This document shows, in pieces, positions 12,620-21,781 of a stretch of DNA of 64,000 nucleotides. This DNA is from Persicimonas caeni (GTDB lineage: Bacteria > Myxococcota_A > Bradymonadia > Bradymonadales > Bradymonadaceae): assembly GCF_006517175.1 (NCBI RefSeq), contig NZ_CP041186.1, positions 4,615,074 to 4,679,073 of the forward strand, given 5' to 3'. The notes below the pieces were generated by a model that made no database searches, was not told the DNA's origin, and saw only the letters and a program-made list of their open reading frames with translations. Within the stretch, counting starts at the first letter, position 1. Each line of letters begins with the position of its first letter. The position numbers and the translations under genes are program-made.

Positions 12620-13984
12620 ATGGCAGAAGATTGGGAAAAGTTGGCCGGCGAGACGGGCGAAGAGGTCACCTCCAACCGCTTCAAGCGCATGTTCAAGCTC
12701 GGCTCGATGGGCGCCAAAGTCACCGCCTCGAGCGTCGCCTCGAAGCTGGGGAGCTTCCTGCCGGGCAACAAGGATCGGCGCGAAGAGGGCTTGAAGCGCG
12801 CCTACGCCAAAAACGCCGAGCGCGTCGTCGAGGTGTTGGGTGAGCTCAAAGGCGCGTCGATGAAGATCGGCCAGATGCTGTCGGCCGACCCGGAGCTTCT
12901 GCCCGACGAGTTCGCCGACGTGATGTCGTCGCTGCAAAAGGACGCCAAGCCGATGACCTACAACACGGTCAAAGGCCAGATCGAAAAGGCCTTCGATCGT
13001 CCCATGGAGATGGTCTTCAGCTACTTCGATCCCGATCCCATCGGCTCGGCGAGCATCGGCCAGGTCCACCGCGCCACCTTGGAGACAGGCGAAGACGTCG
13101 CCGTCAAAGTGCAGTACCCGGGCGTGGCCGCCTCGCTCGAGAGTGACCTGAAGAGCCTCAAGACGATGCTGGTGTACGGCCGCGCGTTCGTCGACCGCGA
13201 CCGGCTCGACCAGATCTTCGACGAGGTGCGCCGCATGCTCATGGAGGAGGCCGACTATCGCATCGAGGCCGAGACCATGGCGCGGTTCAATGAGCACCTC
13301 GACGGCCGCGAGGGATGGCGCGCTCCCAAGCCCTTCCCGCAGTGGACCAGCGAAGAAGTGCTCGTCATGGAGTTCATCGACGGCCAGAAGCTCGACGAGG
13401 CCCTCGCCGAGATCGGCGACGGGCCTCGACGCCAAGAACTCTTGGAGCGCTGGATGCACCTGTACTCGTGGATGTTCCACGAGCTGCACGAGCTGCACGG
13501 CGACCCGCACCCGGGCAATTTCCTGCTGCAGGATGACGACACGCTCGTCATGCTCGACTTCGGCTGCGTCAAGAGCTTCGAGCCCGAGTTTACCGACGGC
13601 TTCATGGAGATCTTGGACGCCGCCTGGCAGGACGACGCCGAGCGAATTATCGATATCTACCTGCGCCTCGGCTTCGGCACCGACGGGACCGACCCCAAGT
13701 CGATCGACCCGGAGTTGATGCTGCAGTACCAGAGCATCGTCACCGCGCCGTTTATGCGCGACGAGCCGTTCGACTTCGGCGACTGGGAGCCGGCCATGGA
13801 GGCCAAGCTCTTCATGATGCGTCATCCGAGCTTCTTCAAGCTCATCCCGCCGCCCGACGCGCTCGCCTATTTCCGTGTGTTGAGCGGAATCAAAGGGTTG
13901 TTGCGCAAGATGGACGCGACCATGAACGCCTACGAGATGGCCTACCGAACCGCGCGCCGGCGAGGCGTGCTCACCGAGTCATAG
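12620..13984 (+). CDS. AarF/UbiB/ABC1-family atypical kinase
   Basis: 454 residues from MAEDWEKLAGE (GAGGGAG just upstream; the frame is open 19 codons further). It carries the family signature KGASMKIGQMLS, the alanine-rich loop GSASIGQVHRA, Lys163 in VAVKVQYPG, Asp295 in HGDPHPGNF and Asp313 in MLDFGCVK. Family members are ATPases that support ubiquinone biosynthesis or lipid metabolism. No ubi genes are nearby, so the exact role is open. It is shorter than E. coli UbiB (about 545) and lacks its two C-terminal membrane helices, resembling soluble ABC1 kinases. Confidence 0.88.
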   Translation: MAEDWEKLAGETGEEVTSNRFKRMFKLGSMGAKVTASSVASKLGSFLPGNKDRREEGLKRAYAKNAERVVEVLGELKGASMKIGQMLSADPELLPDEFADVMSSLQKDAKPMTYNTVKGQIEKAFDRPMEMVFSYFDPDPIGSASIGQVHRATLETGEDVAVKVQYPGVAASLESDLKSLKTMLVYGRAFVDRDRLDQIFDEVRRMLMEEADYRIEAETMARFNEHLDGREGWRAPKPFPQWTSEEVLVMEFIDGQKLDEALAEIGDGPRRQELLERWMHLYSWMFHELHELHGDPHPGNFLLQDDDTLVMLDFGCVKSFEPEFTDGFMEILDAAWQDDAERIIDIYLRLGFGTDGTDPKSIDPELMLQYQSIVTAPFMRDEPFDFGDWEPAMEAKLFMMRHPSFFKLIPPPDALAYFRVLSGIKGLLRKMDATMNAYEMAYRTARRRGVLTES

Positions 13985-14160
13985 TCGGCCCGAGAGCCCG
14001 CGGGGGAATTCTGCCAAAGCTATGTGTAGCCCTTCTTTTTGTTGCGCTTTTTCAGGGTTTTAATCGATGACGAACCGAAGCGCCCTTGAACTATCTTCGC
14101 AGATCGGTGACCTTAGCTGACTGATCGTGATCACTTACGTACGTCGGCAGTAGTAGAAGT

Positions 14161-16083
14161 ATGGGCGCTGTTAGTTCGAAGCGAATTCGGTGTATGGGCT
14201 GCCGTACAGCGTTTCGCCTCAAATGGCTCAAAGATGAACCCTCCGAGCGGATGATCTCGTGTCCGCGCTGCCACACTCAGATGGAGCTCAACGAACTCGG
14301 GGAGCCGATCTCGTCGAATTTGGCGGACGAGGATGAAGACGATTCCTTTGTCGACGTTCCCGAGCCGCCGATCCCGGAAGGTCTATCGACGGTGTCGTCG
14401 TCGGTCAGCGGGCTGACCGATCAAGAACTCGCCGACATGGAGAGCTTGGCCAACGCGCTGCGCGCCGAAGGGTCGAACTCCCGCGCATCGAAAGATCTCG
14501 ATGGGCTGCTCGACTCGGCGCGTTCGGCTCCCCCCGAGTCCAACCTTCGCACCGAAACGCCTGCCGGTGGCATCACCAAGCCTGAAGGAGAGGGCGGTGA
14601 TTATCAGCGCTCGATGAGCGACGATGATCTGCGCCGCCGCCTCGAGTCGATCATGGAGCGGGCCGGCGTCGAGTCCTCCGAGGCGTCGAGTCCGCGCAGC
14701 ACGTGGGACCTGGGCTCGCGCGAGGCGAGCGAGTCTGAGGGGATGGCCGAGACGACCAACCCCTACAACGACGACACCCCGGTGCCGCCGGCCAATTCAC
14801 CCTACCGTACGAACTTGTCGGCTCGTCCGCTTCCGACGGCGGAGCTTCGGGACGAGCCATCGTGGGGTGAGCAGCGTCGCAAACCGGTCGGCGAGGAGCC
14901 GAGCACGCCCGACGTTCGTCGCACCCAGCCCGTGCCGCGGCCCGAGGCGGGAAAGGAGGCGCGCTCCAAACAAGAGACCAGTCGCATGCCGGGCATCTCG
15001 GTGGCGGGGCGGGCCGGCGAGGCGCGCGGCAGCGGGTTTATCTTCCTGCCCACGCCCGAAATCCGCGAGTCGCTGGCCGAGGGGCCGTATCGGCTGCGCG
15101 TGGCCGGCAAGGAGTACGGGCCGGTCGACGACGCCGGCCTGGTCGAGCTGATCAAGCACGGCGCGTTGTTGGGCGGCGAGGAGATCGCCACCCTCGACGG
15201 GCCGTGGGTTCGCGTCGTCCACCACCCTGCGTTCACACAGTTGCGCTCGAAGATGGCGCGCGGCGCCCACGAGGTGTTGCGCGAGATGAGCGTGCAGGGG
15301 CGTTCGGTCGAGAAATCCGAGCAGCCGCGCAAGCGTCAGAACACGCGCACGGCCTATCCGCCGGTGCGTCGCGCGGACGAAGGGCATAGCGGTTTTATCG
15401 TGTTGCCGACCAAAGAGATCCACTCGTCGATCGAGCATGGCCGATATCGGCTGCGGATCAACGGCAAGATCCACGGGCCGGTCGAGGCCTCCGACATAGT
15501 CCTGCTCATCAAGCACGGCGCGCTGCTCGGCGCCGACGAAATCGCCACCCTCGACGGACCGTGGATGCCGGTGACGATGCATCCGGCGTTCAAAGAGCTG
15601 CGCCGCCGTATGGCTGCCGGCGCGCACGGGGTTTTGCGCGAGTTGGGGGCCGAAGGGAAGCCCGAACCGGCGGCAGCGAAGAAGCGTGTAGAGGCGAAGA
15701 AGCCGGCTGCGCCGAAGAAGCCGGTCGAAGAGAAGAAGCCGGCTCCTCCGAAAAAGTCGGCTCCTCCGAAAGAGTCGGCTCCTCCGAAAAAGTCGGCTGC
15801 GCCGAAGAAACCTGCCCCACCCAAGAAGCCGGTCGAGAAGAAGAAGTCGGCTCCACCGAAGAAGCCGGTGGAGGCGAAGAAGCCTGCCCCACCCAAGAAG
15901 CCGGTTGTAGAGAAAAAGCCGGTCGAAAAGAAAAAGCCGATCGAAAAGAAGAAGCCGGCTGCGCCGACCCAACCGACCCGCTCCGAGGTGGACGCCGCGT
16001 CCGGCGGCTGGGGGCGGCTGGTCGTGCTGCTCGCCCTTATCGTCGCGCTGCTAGCCGCGTTGTACGTCTGGCAGTTCGCCTGA
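14161..16083 (+). CDS. Zinc-ribbon membrane protein with two GYF-like repeats and a Lys/Pro tail
   Basis: 640 residues. The N-terminus is an MJ0042-type zinc ribbon (Cys11, Cys14, Cys34, Cys37), as in many myxobacterial regulators. After a disordered acidic stretch come two near-identical 85-residue modules (about 291-375 and 410-495). Each opens with SGFI-LPT-EI, has YGPV or HGPV, LIKHGALLG and EIATLDGPW, and resembles GYF_2-type peptide-binding domains. Residues about 500-600 are a Lys/Pro/Ala repeat (APKKP, PPKKS), and the C-terminus is one membrane helix (about 618-638). The topology implies a cytoplasmic adaptor anchored at its tail. It converges with the receiver-kinase fusion gene, with 2 bases between stop codons. 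Confidence 0.72.
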   Translation: MGAVSSKRIRCMGCRTAFRLKWLKDEPSERMISCPRCHTQMELNELGEPISSNLADEDEDDSFVDVPEPPIPEGLSTVSSSVSGLTDQELADMESLANALRAEGSNSRASKDLDGLLDSARSAPPESNLRTETPAGGITKPEGEGGDYQRSMSDDDLRRRLESIMERAGVESSEASSPRSTWDLGSREASESEGMAETTNPYNDDTPVPPANSPYRTNLSARPLPTAELRDEPSWGEQRRKPVGEEPSTPDVRRTQPVPRPEAGKEARSKQETSRMPGISVAGRAGEARGSGFIFLPTPEIRESLAEGPYRLRVAGKEYGPVDDAGLVELIKHGALLGGEEIATLDGPWVRVVHHPAFTQLRSKMARGAHEVLREMSVQGRSVEKSEQPRKRQNTRTAYPPVRRADEGHSGFIVLPTKEIHSSIEHGRYRLRINGKIHGPVEASDIVLLIKHGALLGADEIATLDGPWMPVTMHPAFKELRRRMAAGAHGVLRELGAEGKPEPAAAKKRVEAKKPAAPKKPVEEKKPAPPKKSAPPKESAPPKKSAAPKKPAPPKKPVEKKKSAPPKKPVEAKKPAPPKKPVVEKKPVEKKKPIEKKKPAAPTQPTRSEVDAASGGWGRLVVLLALIVALLAALYVWQFA

Positions 16084-16085
16084 GC

Positions 16086-17543
16086 TCACCCGGTTTCGCG
16101 CTCGCGAAGCCGCTGCTGGAAGACCGGCAGCAACGTATCGATATATTCGAGCACGCCCGACAGGTCCTTGAAGCGATCCTCTGGCTTCTTGGCCATCATG
16201 CGTCGGATCAACCGATCGAGGAACTCGCGCTCCATCTCGTCGAGCTCCGGGCTGAAGATGCGCGGGATCGGCTCGGAGATATGCTTGGTCAGCACCTGGT
16301 AGGCGTTCTCGCCGTTGAACGGCGGCTTACCGGTGATCATGTGATAGAGCACCGCGCCCAGTGAGTAGATGTCGGTGCGGTGGTCGATCAGATCGGGGGA
16401 CTGGAACTGCTCGGGCGCGCTGTACAGCGGCGTGCCGTAGTAGCGCCCGCCCTCGGTGCGAAACTCGAGGATTTCGGCGACGCCGAAGTCGAGAATGTGG
16501 GCGAAATGACCCCGGATGGGCATCTTTTCGACCATGATATTCTCGGGCTTGATGTCGCAGTGGGCGATGCCCATTTGGTGCGCTTCGTACAGGCCTTGGG
16601 CGACCTGGCGGGCGATGTTCAGCGCGTTGATGACACTGAAGCTGCCGGCGCGCGCCAAGATCTTGGACATGCTGTAGCCGCGCACGTAGTCGAGAATCAG
16701 CGCGAAGATGCCGTCGCCGACGATGACCACGTCGTAGATCTTGACGATATGCGGGTTGCTCAGCTTGGAGAGCACCTCGACTTCGCGGGTGGTGCGCTCG
16801 CGAATCTCCTCGGGATCGACGCCGATGCCAGGGTTGCTCAGGTCGACCACCTTGGCGGCGTAGTCGCGATTGATCTCCAGATCACGCGCCTGATAGACGG
16901 TGCCCACCGAGCCGCTGGAGATGTAGCGGCTCAGAAAGTAGCGATCGGCGATCGTGCGGCCCAGATGCGGGAACTTGTCCTTGCGGATCGTCGGCCAGCC
17001 GCCTTCGGGGCGTTTGCTGTAGCACGACGGACATTCGGATTGCTCGGCCTGGGTGCTCGAGCGGCATCGTTTGCAGTAGTGCCGACTCGAGACCGCCTGA
17101 AACTTGCCCGAGTCCGACAGCGCGGCGAAGCCTCGCTGGTTCTCGGACTTCTGCTTGCTCTTGTTGCGAATATCGAGGTGGGTTTTGACGCGGGCCATGA
17201 CCACCCCGAAGTCGAGGGGTTTGGTCACGTAGTCGTTGGCGCCCATCTGCAGCGCCTCGACCACCGTCTCGCTGTCGCTCTTGGCGGTGGCCATGATGAT
17301 CGGCAGCTCGGTCACCGAGGTGGTCTGGCGGACCTTCTCGAGGACCTCCAGCCCGTTCATCCGCGGCATCATGATGTCGAGCAAGATCAGGTCGAAGTCT
17401 TGCTGCTCCATCTTCTCGAGCGCGTCGAACCCGTCGACCGCCGTCGAGACCTCGAAGCCTCGGCGACGCAGTCGACGCGCCAACAAATCGCGATTCATCT
17501 CCTTGTCATCGACAACGAGAAGGTGCCCTTCAAGCTGATCCAT
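16086..17543 (-). CDS. Response regulator receiver - zinc ribbon - Ser/Thr kinase fusion
   Basis: 485 residues. Residues 1-125 are a receiver domain (Asp12-Asp13, phospho-acceptor Asp56, Lys108). Residues 157-174 are a zinc ribbon (CKRC, CPSC). Residues about 198-475 are a PknB-type kinase with Lys231, catalytic Asp330 in HCDIKPEN, and DFG at 352-354. The HRD arginine is replaced by Cys, which marks non-RD kinases that do not need activation-loop phosphorylation. The fusion lets a two-component phosphate signal gate Ser/Thr phosphorylation. Its start overlaps the stop of the single-domain receiver gene by 14 bases, with GGAG 10 bases upstream, so the two form an operon. Confidence 0.9.
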   Translation of the reverse strand: MDQLEGHLLVVDDKEMNRDLLARRLRRRGFEVSTAVDGFDALEKMEQQDFDLILLDIMMPRMNGLEVLEKVRQTTSVTELPIIMATAKSDSETVVEALQMGANDYVTKPLDFGVVMARVKTHLDIRNKSKQKSENQRGFAALSDSGKFQAVSSRHYCKRCRSSTQAEQSECPSCYSKRPEGGWPTIRKDKFPHLGRTIADRYFLSRYISSGSVGTVYQARDLEINRDYAAKVVDLSNPGIGVDPEEIRERTTREVEVLSKLSNPHIVKIYDVVIVGDGIFALILDYVRGYSMSKILARAGSFSVINALNIARQVAQGLYEAHQMGIAHCDIKPENIMVEKMPIRGHFAHILDFGVAEILEFRTEGGRYYGTPLYSAPEQFQSPDLIDHRTDIYSLGAVLYHMITGKPPFNGENAYQVLTKHISEPIPRIFSPELDEMEREFLDRLIRRMMAKKPEDRFKDLSGVLEYIDTLLPVFQQRLRERETG

Positions 17544-17901
17544 CTAAGAACTTCTCCATCTTCGACAGCAAACGCTTCATGTCGACTGGCTTTGTATCAT
17601 ACTCATCACAGCCGCATTCAAGCGCCGTATCGCGGTCATCGGAGATGGCGTGCGCCGTCAGTGCGATGATCGGAATGTGCTGCGTTGCATCTTGGGCCTT
17701 GAGGGTGCGCGTTGCTTCCCATCCATCGACCACCGGCAGACTCAGATCCATCAGGATCAGGTCGGGTTGCTCGGAGGTGGCCCTATCTATGGCGACTTGA
17801 CCGTCTTCGGCGACTACTACCTCGTATCCTTTGCGCTGTAGGCGACGGGCGAGCATGTCGCGGTTCATCTCATTATCTTCGACGAGCAGTATCTTAGCCA
17901 A
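17530..17901 (-). CDS. Single-domain response regulator (CheY-like)
   Basis: 123 residues, one receiver domain with the acidic pair at 8-9 (VEDN), phospho-acceptor Asp52 (MDLSLP), Thr in ALTAHA and Lys at DTKPVD. There is no output domain, so it works as a phospho-relay or by protein contact. The start codon is TTG, supported by GGAG 9 bases upstream. The first 22 residues (VEDNEMNRDMLARRL) closely match the receiver of the downstream fusion kinase (VDDKEMNRDLLARRL), suggesting duplication. The likely phosphodonor is the hybrid kinase encoded at 19.6 kb (inference). Confidence 0.9.
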   Translation of the reverse strand: MAKILLVEDNEMNRDMLARRLQRKGYEVVVAEDGQVAIDRATSEQPDLILMDLSLPVVDGWEATRTLKAQDATQHIPIIALTAHAISDDRDTALECGCDEYDTKPVDMKRLLSKMEKFLDGSA

Positions 17902-17971
17902 TGTACTGTACTCCGTGGCGGAAAGCGACCGGTTTGGTCAGAAAGCCTCGTACCATGCGAGGTGATGCTAC

Positions 17972-19189
17972 TTAAGCAAATTCACAGGCCAGATCCACTG
18001 CTTCGACCAAACGATCGATGTCTGAGCGGTTGTTGTAAAGGCCCACCGAAGCGCGCACGGTGCCCTGCAGGCCGAGATCGTTCATCAAGGGCTGGGCACA
18101 GTGGTAGCCGGCGCGCACCGCGACGCCCTGGCTGTCGAGCAGCGCGCCCACGTCGAGCGGGTGCATCCCCTCGACGTTGAAGGAGACGACACTCGCGCGT
18201 CGGCGCGGCCGCCCGATCACCTCGACCCGATCACAGGCGTCGAGGCGCTCGACGGTGTATTCGAGAAGCTCGTTTTGGTGACGCTCGATGGCCTGCATGC
18301 CCAGCGCCTCGAGGTAGTCGATCGCCGCGGCCAAACCGATCGCCTGGGCCACCGGCGGGGTGCCCGCCTCGAAGCGGTGGGGGAGGGCGGAGAAACTCGC
18401 CTCCTGCCAGCTCACCTCGCTGACCATCTCACCGCCGGTCTCCACGGGTGGCAAACGCTCGAGCCAGGCGCGTCGCCCGTACATCAATCCGACACCTGTG
18501 GGGCCGAGGAGTTTGTGACTGGAACAAACGTAAAAATCACAGCCCAATTGCTGCACATCGACCGGCAGATGGGCCGGCGCCTGGGCTCCGTCGACCACCG
18601 TCACTGCACCGACGGCGTGGGCGGCGTCGACGATCGCGCGGATGGGATTGATCGTGCCAAACACATTGGAAACGTGGGTCACAGCCACCACGCGGGTGCG
18701 CGGGCCGAGCAGAGCATCGAGGGCGTCGAGATCGAGATCGCCGCGCTCATCGAGCGGGGCGACGCGCAGCTTCGCGCCGCGGCGTCGACATGCCTGCTGC
18801 CACGGGATCAGGTTGGCGTGATGCTCCAAGCTCGAGATCACCACCTCGTCATCCTCTCCGAGAAAACCCTCGCCTAACGCCCGTGCGAGCAGGTTCAGCC
18901 CGTGGGTGGCGCCGCGCACGAAGACGATTTGATCGGAGTGGGGGGCGTTCAAAAAGCGTTGCGCGGTGGCGCGCGCCGCTTCGAAAGCGCCCGAGGCTTG
19001 CTCGCCCAAAAGGTGGGTGCTGCGGTGGACGTTGCCTGGCTGCTGTGCACAAAACCGACCGATCTGATCGATGACCGGCGTGGGCATCAACGAGGTGGCC
19101 GCGCTGTCCAAATAGACCAGGGGGCGGTCGTTGATCCGGCGACGGAGTATCGGGAAATCCCCCCTCGCCTGCACAAACGAGTTGGACAT
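17972..19189 (-). CDS. sufS: Cysteine desulfurase, SufS type
   Basis: 405 residues, the usual SufS length. PLP-enzyme landmarks are present: His123 in SSLEHHANLIPW, Asp200, the PLP lysine Lys226 in SSHKLLGPTGVG, and the catalytic Cys364 in RAGYHCAQPLM, which is the SufS rather than the IscS/NifS loop. It releases sulfur from cysteine for iron-sulfur cluster assembly. No sufBCD, sufE or sufU gene is adjacent; the neighbours are signalling genes, so this is a stand-alone copy. The ATG at 19189 has AGGA upstream. Confidence 0.93.
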   Translation of the reverse strand: MSNSFVQARGDFPILRRRINDRPLVYLDSAATSLMPTPVIDQIGRFCAQQPGNVHRSTHLLGEQASGAFEAARATAQRFLNAPHSDQIVFVRGATHGLNLLARALGEGFLGEDDEVVISSLEHHANLIPWQQACRRRGAKLRVAPLDERGDLDLDALDALLGPRTRVVAVTHVSNVFGTINPIRAIVDAAHAVGAVTVVDGAQAPAHLPVDVQQLGCDFYVCSSHKLLGPTGVGLMYGRRAWLERLPPVETGGEMVSEVSWQEASFSALPHRFEAGTPPVAQAIGLAAAIDYLEALGMQAIERHQNELLEYTVERLDACDRVEVIGRPRRRASVVSFNVEGMHPLDVGALLDSQGVAVRAGYHCAQPLMNDLGLQGTVRASVGLYNNRSDIDRLVEAVDLACEFA

Positions 19190-19562
19190 CGGGCATCGTT
19201 CCTAACTTCTTGGATTTTCTTAAAGATAATGTTGCATGTTCTCGTGTTTAAGGCAATAGTGGTGGACAACGGCAAGATGAACAGTGACGAAAAGCCGTGG
19301 TCGACTCACCCGTCGATCGCGGTAAGAGCGACGAGAATTGCGCCTGCGTCAATCTCAGGACTCGATCATCTTTTCATGGGTTCGCCACACGCCACTTCCG
19401 GGCCTGGCAAGTCGGTACGACGGCGGCGAATCCTGGGTGAGAACAATCGGACCCCCTGCGACTCGCTCCGGCGAGTGCCGCAGACCCCGACTGAGGGGGG
19501 CAAGCCTGCCGAGGCTGTATTCGTGCCGAAGCGTCCCCCAATTGGTTCTCAAAGTAGTATTC
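19190..19562. other. Divergent intergenic region
   Basis: 373 bases between sufS (minus) and the hybrid kinase gene (plus). A kinase reading frame extends leftward to 19338, but that extension reads like non-coding translation. The first 60 bases next to sufS are AT-rich compared with the surroundings and probably hold its promoter. I see no gene or strong repeat. Confidence 0.4.
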
Positions 19563-21728
19563 ATGGCCACACATCCAGATTTACTCGGCCTATTCGAACA
19601 GGCCGGAGTTGACCAACCCGACACACCGCCCGATCCCGCACAATGGAAGAAGCTTTTGCGAGGCTTGAACCGCTTTGCAGCTGAAGCCGAGCGCAACCAG
19701 TATCTGCTCGACCGCACCCTCGAGACGCTCGACCAGAGCTCCAAGAAACTGCGCACCAAAGTCGATGAAGAGCGCGAGAGGCTCACCTCCGTGCTCTCGG
19801 GGATCGAGGACGGGGTGTGCGCGGTCGACCGTAAAGGAAGACTCCTCTTTTCGAACCCGGCTGCCAGCACGTTGCTGGACCGTGATGGAGACGAACTCGA
19901 CGGGCCGAGCTTCTTCGAGATGCTCGAGTTCCACGAGGGCGGCGAGGTGCTCGACGTGCGCCAGATCGTGGCGCGGGTCAATCGCCAAGAGACCCTGCGC
20001 GATGACGACGCGGTGATCACGCGGGAGGATGGCTCGACCATCCCGGTCTCGTGCATCTTCAGCCCAGTGCTCCAAAACCACATCGTCTCCGGGGCGGTGT
20101 GCGTGTTTCGCGACGTCACCGAGCAGAAGGAGGCGGCTGCCAGGTTGCAAGATCTCAATCGTGAGCTGACCGAAACGCGCGACAAGGCCGTGGCGGCCAA
20201 TCGGGCCAAGAGCGTCTTCTTGGCGAATATGAGCCACGAGTTGCGCACGCCGCTCAACGCGGTGATCGGCTACACCGAGCTGATCACCGAGGACGCCGTC
20301 GACTTTGGTTACGACGAGATCCAGCCCGATCTCGATCGCATCCACACCGCTGCAAATCACTTGCTCAGCCTGATCAACGACATCCTCGACCTGTCGAAGA
20401 TCGAGGCCGGTCGCCACGAGATTGTCTGGGAGACCTTCAAGCTGGCTGGCCTCATCGACGACGTCATCTCGACCGTCGAGCCCAACGTTCGGAAGAACGC
20501 CAACGCGTTTGTCATCGACTGCGACGACGATTTGGGCCATATCCGCGCCGACCGGATCAAGGTGCGCCAGATCCTGATCAACCTGTTGAGCAACGCCGCC
20601 AAGTTTACCAGGGACGGCGAGGTTCGCCTGACGGTGCGCGCCGAGTCGACCGAGCTGGGCGAGCAGTTTGTCTTCGAGATCAGCGACACCGGCATCGGCA
20701 TCCCCGAGGAGAAGCTCGAGGAGTTGTTTAATCCGTTTACCCAGGCCGACAGCTCGACGACCCGCGAGTACGGCGGTACCGGGCTCGGCCTGACGATCAC
20801 CCGCCACTTCTGCCAGATGATGGGCGGAGCGATCACCGCGACCAGCACCACCGGCGAGGGCTCGACCTTCACGGTGCGTCTGCCGGCGCCGTTGTCGTCG
20901 GGGGCAAATACCGAGGCGATCGCCGAGGCGATGGCGGCGCTGGGAACCTCGCGCAGCAACTTCACCGTGCTCGTCATCGACGACGACGACACGATGCACG
21001 AGTTGCTGCGCCGCCAACTCGGCCGCGCCGGCTACGTGGTCGTCAGCGCCTACGACGGCGAGGAGGGCCTGCGGCTGGCGCGCACCATCGCCCCGAGCGT
21101 CATCACGCTCGACGTGATGATGCCCGGCACCGACGGCTGGGATGTTTTGGCTCAGCTCAAAGCCGACGATGAGCTGTGCCACATCCCGGTGGTCATGCTC
21201 ACCATGGTCGCCGACCGCAACAAGGGCTACGCGCTGGGTGCCGACGACTATCTGGTCAAGCCGGTCAAGAGCGAGAAGTTGGTCGAGGTGCTCGAGCGCT
21301 TCGACCGGCGCCAAGCCACTCACCACGCCTTGGTCGTCGAGGACGACCCCGACACGCGCAACATCATGCAGCGCAATATCGAAGCCGCCGGCTGGCAGGT
21401 CGACACCGCCGCCAACGGGCGCATCGCCATCGAGCAGCTCGAGGAGCTCCACCCCGACATCATTTTGCTCGACTTGATGATGCCCGAGATGGACGGCTTC
21501 GAGTTCCTGCGCGAGATCCGCAAGCACGACAAGTGGTCCGATATCCCCGTCGTGGTGGTCACTGCTCGTCAACTGACCCGTGCAGAGGTCGAGCAGCTGC
21601 AGATGGTCTCCGAGCGCATCATGCGCAAAGGCAACTTCACCGGGCCGGAGCTGGTCGCCGAGGTCGACCGAGTGGTGCGCCAGCAACTGCCCCAGCTCCA
21701 AGACCAAAGCGAGCCCGAGCCGGCTTGA
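19563..21728 (+). CDS. Hybrid sensor histidine kinase with PAS and two receiver domains
   Basis: 721 residues from [16 protein letters not shown] coiled-coil region (about 40-80) leads to a PAS domain (about 80-185; [18 protein letters not shown]), HisKA with [15 protein letters not shown] (His225), and HATPase ([28 protein letters not shown]). Two receivers follow: Asp517 ([10 protein letters not shown]) and Asp637 ([10 protein letters not shown]). There is no membrane segment, so it senses a cytoplasmic cue. The frame begins 75 codons upstream, but that part is arginine-rich and unlike the family. It sits 54 bases before the double V4R gene, which may supply its ligand input (inference). 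Confidence 0.92.
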   Translation: MATHPDLLGLFEQAGVDQPDTPPDPAQWKKLLRGLNRFAAEAERNQYLLDRTLETLDQSSKKLRTKVDEERERLTSVLSGIEDGVCAVDRKGRLLFSNPAASTLLDRDGDELDGPSFFEMLEFHEGGEVLDVRQIVARVNRQETLRDDDAVITREDGSTIPVSCIFSPVLQNHIVSGAVCVFRDVTEQKEAAARLQDLNRELTETRDKAVAANRAKSVFLANMSHELRTPLNAVIGYTELITEDAVDFGYDEIQPDLDRIHTAANHLLSLINDILDLSKIEAGRHEIVWETFKLAGLIDDVISTVEPNVRKNANAFVIDCDDDLGHIRADRIKVRQILINLLSNAAKFTRDGEVRLTVRAESTELGEQFVFEISDTGIGIPEEKLEELFNPFTQADSSTTREYGGTGLGLTITRHFCQMMGGAITATSTTGEGSTFTVRLPAPLSSGANTEAIAEAMAALGTSRSNFTVLVIDDDDTMHELLRRQLGRAGYVVVSAYDGEEGLRLARTIAPSVITLDVMMPGTDGWDVLAQLKADDELCHIPVVMLTMVADRNKGYALGADDYLVKPVKSEKLVEVLERFDRRQATHHALVVEDDPDTRNIMQRNIEAAGWQVDTAANGRIAIEQLEELHPDIILLDLMMPEMDGFEFLREIRKHDKWSDIPVVVVTARQLTRAEVEQLQMVSERIMRKGNFTGPELVAEVDRVVRQQLPQLQDQSEPEPA

Positions 21729-21781
21729 GCCGGCCCCCCCGAATGCCCTCGAGTTTTCAGTAAGTTCTTAGGAGAAGAGAA

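Noticed and set aside
19338-19562. 75-codon N-terminal extension of the hybrid kinase
   Set aside because: Arginine-rich, unlike family members; MATHPDLLG start fits the coiled-coil-PAS layout.
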